Shown: in pieces, positions 61,847 to 64,000 of the stretch | Layout: the number at the start of each line of letters is the position of its first letter | Position numbering within the stretch: position 1 is the stretch's first letter | Assembly: GCA_040752025.1 (NCBI GenBank) | Contig: JBFMFR010000004.1 | Coordinates: 62,001-126,000, forward strand | Reading direction: 5' to 3' | DNA: 64,000 nt | From: JBFMFR01 sp040752025 | Lineage (GTDB): Bacteria; Chloroflexota; Anaerolineae; Anaerolineales; UBA4823 | Position numbers and translations under genes: made by a program | Notes under the pieces: generated by a model | Seen by the model: only the letters and a program-made list of their open reading frames with translations | The model's database searches: none | Told to the model about the DNA's origin: nothing

Positions 61847-62274
61847 TTGCTTACGATTACACGCTCAATGTTTTCAACTGGCAGCCAGTCATCCATGTTG
61901 CCATAAGCGCTCTTATCGATGCCAAACGGCTCCAGGGTTTCCACTTCGCCAACCTCGACCAGCACCAGGTAGCGCTTGCCGGCCCAGCGCGCCGCCTGCC
62001 TGGGGCTCAGGCGCAGCTTGCCCTGGTGCTGCTCGACCAGTTGAGCCGATTCTTCGGGGGTGAGCTTGTCCGAGTGCAGGGCGTTCACCACCGTAGCTTT
62101 GGCTCGCACCCGGCCCTCGGCGTTGTTATTGATGAAATAGAGCACGTCCCCGGCGTGCACCCGCCCGTGCGGCAGCTTGCGCCCGGTGGCGCCGCGGATG
62201 ATCATAGTTTTGTCGTGTGCCAGCAAAAGCTCCAGTTCTTTGGCGCTGGCGTCCAGGTAAACAACGTGGTCCAT
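61843..62274 (-). CDS. PUA/ASCH-like small protein, unknown function
   Basis: 143 residues. AKELELLLAHDKTMIIRGATGRKLPHGRVHAGDVLYFINNNAEGRVRAKATV is the start of a PUA-like barrel (ASCH, EVE or DUF365 type); LRLSPRQAARWAGKRYLVLVEVGEV and LEPFGIDKSAYGNMDDWLPV finish it. Such domains often bind RNA or modified nucleotides. The stop overlaps the beta-helix start as ATGA. Confidence 0.62.
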   Translation of the reverse strand: MDHVVYLDASAKELELLLAHDKTMIIRGATGRKLPHGRVHAGDVLYFINNNAEGRVRAKATVVNALHSDKLTPEESAQLVEQHQGKLRLSPRQAARWAGKRYLVLVEVGEVETLEPFGIDKSAYGNMDDWLPVENIERVIVSK

Positions 62275-62353
62275 TCAGGGCTCCTTTTTAGTAATCTTTT
62301 TATCATACCCGAACGCGGCTGTACAGGTTCAACATGTACCCATGAACGCCGTG

Positions 62354-63085
62354 CTAGAAGAACACCCGCTCGATCCCTTGCACATATTTAGAATTGCGCG
62401 TCACCCGGAAAGGGAAGAAGCTCGCCACCCGGTTGGCGTGCGGCTCCTGCTCGATCTCATACTTCAGTTCCACGACCAGTTCTCGGAAATTGGTTTGGTG
62501 ATGGTTGAACGAGTTGCCCAGGGCATCGTTTGCCTTGTGAAATGTCATCTGCGAGTCGAGCGTAACTCGGAAATGCCCGTCGCGCGAAGCGTAGTAGCGC
62601 CGGTAATAGCGGTTGAACAGGACGCTATCCAGGTCCAACAGGTCGAAGCGCACGTTTTCGGGTAGGTCGCTGGCCTTCACAATCGCCCTGAAATCCTGGC
62701 GGCAGAAGCCTTGCTGCAGGCCGAATGCGGCAACCGGGTAGGTGTGCTTGGTGCCCACCAGCCCATCCTTGACCTTGATCTCCAACATCGGGGCGCTGAT
62801 CTGGCCAAACGGCGCGCCATACCAGCGCAGGCGAACTTTGCGCCGCTGGCTGGCGCCGTAGACGTTGTCGTAGTAATTCTGCAGGTCGGGCGTATCGAAA
62901 TACAGGTTGTTCACGAAACGCGGCGGATAGGGCGCGTAGAACAGGCGCGGGTGCAGCTCGATCAGCGCTTCCACCTGGAAAGGCTGCAGCGCTTCCACCA
63001 GGAATTTGCGCTCGTAACGGTAGGTGCGCAGGGGCGTATAGCCTTGCTCTACAGGGATCGCTTGGGTTGGCGCAGCCATCACCAC
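62354..63085 (-). CDS. VTC-domain (polyphosphate-polymerase-like) protein
   Basis: 243 residues. YRYERKFLVEALQPFQVEALIELHP and RFVNNLYFDTPDLQNYYDN are the N-terminal VTC motifs; RRKVRLRWYG, LEIKVKDGLVGTK, and VELKYEIEQEPHA contribute the basic and acidic residues of the tunnel. In bacteria this domain is usually beside DUF4956 and CotH genes, as partly here. It overlaps the DUF4956 gene by 7 bp. Polyphosphate or another anionic polymer is a possible product (family knowledge). Confidence 0.86.
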   Translation of the reverse strand: MVMAAPTQAIPVEQGYTPLRTYRYERKFLVEALQPFQVEALIELHPRLFYAPYPPRFVNNLYFDTPDLQNYYDNVYGASQRRKVRLRWYGAPFGQISAPMLEIKVKDGLVGTKHTYPVAAFGLQQGFCRQDFRAIVKASDLPENVRFDLLDLDSVLFNRYYRRYYASRDGHFRVTLDSQMTFHKANDALGNSFNHHQTNFRELVVELKYEIEQEPHANRVASFFPFRVTRNSKYVQGIERVFF

Positions 63086-64000
63086 ACGCCCTTGTTATCC
63101 AGGAATGAGATTTGCACGAATGGCGACAGCGTTTGCAGCGCGGCGCGAGCCTGTTCGAGGTCCGAGATGTGGCGGAACTCGACCACAAAAGACATCTCGA
63201 TGGCGTCCAGCGTTTCATCGTAGCGCAGCAGGCGCAGCTTATCGGCGTGGTGGGCCAGCACATCCATGGCCTGCTGCAGCGTGATCTTCTCGGCGCCGCG
63301 GCTGGTGATCGCCAGGTGCAGGTTCACGTCGGACTGGGTCTGGCGCAGCAGCCGCGCCAGGCCGATGATGATGACCACCACAGCCAGCGTGATCAGCGTG
63401 ACAGCGCGCTGGTTATCGCCCAGACCAATCCCCAGGCTGATGGCAAAGAACAGGTAAGCCAGCTCTTCGGGCTCCTTGATCGCCGCCCGGAAGCGGATGA
63501 TCGATAGGGCGCCCACCAGGCCGAGCGACAGGGCCACCGACGAGCGCACCACCAGGATGATGAACGTGGTCGTGACGGTCAGCAGCATGAAGTTGGCGGC
63601 GAACTTGCGCCGGTTCGACAGCGAGCTGCCCCAATAAATGTACACCCGGCTCAGGATGAAGGATGTAACCACTGCCAGGATCAGGTTGATGGCGAACACA
63701 TCCGCCTCGAAAGCGCTGCCCTGGCTGGCAGACAGGCTGCGCAGCAGATCCTGCCAGGAGCCTGTTGAGGCTGGCTGGTTGGTCGGCGCGGCCGTGGGCG
63801 CGGGCTCGACCGGCCTGATGCCCCCCTGCACGGACGTGGTTTGTAAGCTGACATCGTCTAATTCGGTGGTGCGCTGGCCCATCGATGCGAAGATCAGGCT
63901 GCCTGGCCCGAGCGGATCAGGGTCTGTTGCATGGATCAGGGCCTCGCCATTGGCTGTGATCGTATGTTCGCCACCCGCCAGGGTGATCTGGAAATCCATC
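63079..64000 (-). CDS. DUF4956 membrane protein with extra N-terminal domain, partial
   Basis: At least 306 residues; the frame is open to the right edge, so the start is outside. C-terminal 200 residues: four TM segments, then SIIRFRAAIKEPEELAYLFFAISLGIGLGDNQ, the DUF4956 signature, and a cytosolic domain. Ahead of the first TM is about 100 residues ending GPGSLIFASMGQRTTELDDVSLQ, the end of a concanavalin-like (DUF1080 or laminin-G type) beta domain, and a Pro/Thr linker. Most DUF4956 proteins are about 220 residues without this. It forms an operon with the VTC gene. Confidence 0.85.
   Translation of the reverse strand, partial: MDFQITLAGGEHTITANGEALIHATDPDPLGPGSLIFASMGQRTTELDDVSLQTTSVQGGIRPVEPAPTAAPTNQPASTGSWQDLLRSLSASQGSAFEADVFAINLILAVVTSFILSRVYIYWGSSLSNRRKFAANFMLLTVTTTFIILVVRSSVALSLGLVGALSIIRFRAAIKEPEELAYLFFAISLGIGLGDNQRAVTLITLAVVVIIIGLARLLRQTQSDVNLHLAITSRGAEKITLQQAMDVLAHHADKLRLLRYDETLDAIEMSFVVEFRHISDLEQARAALQTLSPFVQISFLDNKGVW

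Overview
The window looks like chromosomal DNA of an uncultured Chloroflexota bacterium, most likely of the Anaerolineae type. This is inferred from gene content, not from a marker gene. The supporting signs are ParAB partition genes, DUF11-repeat surface proteins with sortase, large secreted propeller and beta-helix proteins, VTC/DUF4956 genes, dispersed hairpin repeats and a big surface-glycan locus without lipid A or LPS-core genes. Most of the DNA is GC-rich by eye. About 33.97-51.25 kb is clearly more AT-rich.

Left part (1-17.7 kb). A gingipain-type (C25) secreted protease runs off the left edge; its frame stays open to base 1. Next comes a compact minus-strand peptide-modification operon: PqqD-like recognition protein, radical SAM/SPASM enzyme, a 66-residue Cys-containing precursor, an HPr-kinase-like protein and a Ser/His S26-type peptidase. 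A divergent gene encodes a 1144-residue DUF11-repeat protein with an LPGTG motif fused to its own sortase domain. An amidohydrolase, ParB, ParA and a PfkB kinase follow on the minus strand. A plus-strand operon then encodes zinc-ribbon/FHA, NERD/FHA, VWA and membrane/FHA proteins, and ends at a bidirectional terminator.

Middle (17.7-53.3 kb). Nearly everything is on the minus strand and builds and exports a surface polysaccharide. It includes a Wzz/BY-kinase, a 14-repeat secreted protein, an epimerase, GmhA, HddA and GmhB heptose enzymes, a polyprenyl-phosphate sugar transferase, an array of GT2, GT4 and GT39 glycosyltransferases, an O-antigen ligase/polymerase, acyltransferases, methyltransferases, a Wzm/Wzt ABC exporter and RfbC. 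Many genes overlap as ATGA, so they are probably co-translated. The AT-rich block holds the variable glycosyltransferases, and its border falls inside wzt.

Right part (53.3-64 kb). A TumE-like toxin/antitoxin pair and a GxxExxY protein sit among hairpin repeats, including four copies of a 106-bp tandem unit. A GC-rich stretch with strong RNA-folding potential and a perfect 20-bp palindrome precede two ABC exporter half-transporters. Next are a DUF5678-like/retropepsin-like pair, a secreted beta-helix protein, a PUA-like small protein, a VTC-domain protein and a DUF4956 membrane protein that runs off the right edge. No rRNA, tRNA, CRISPR array or transposase was seen.
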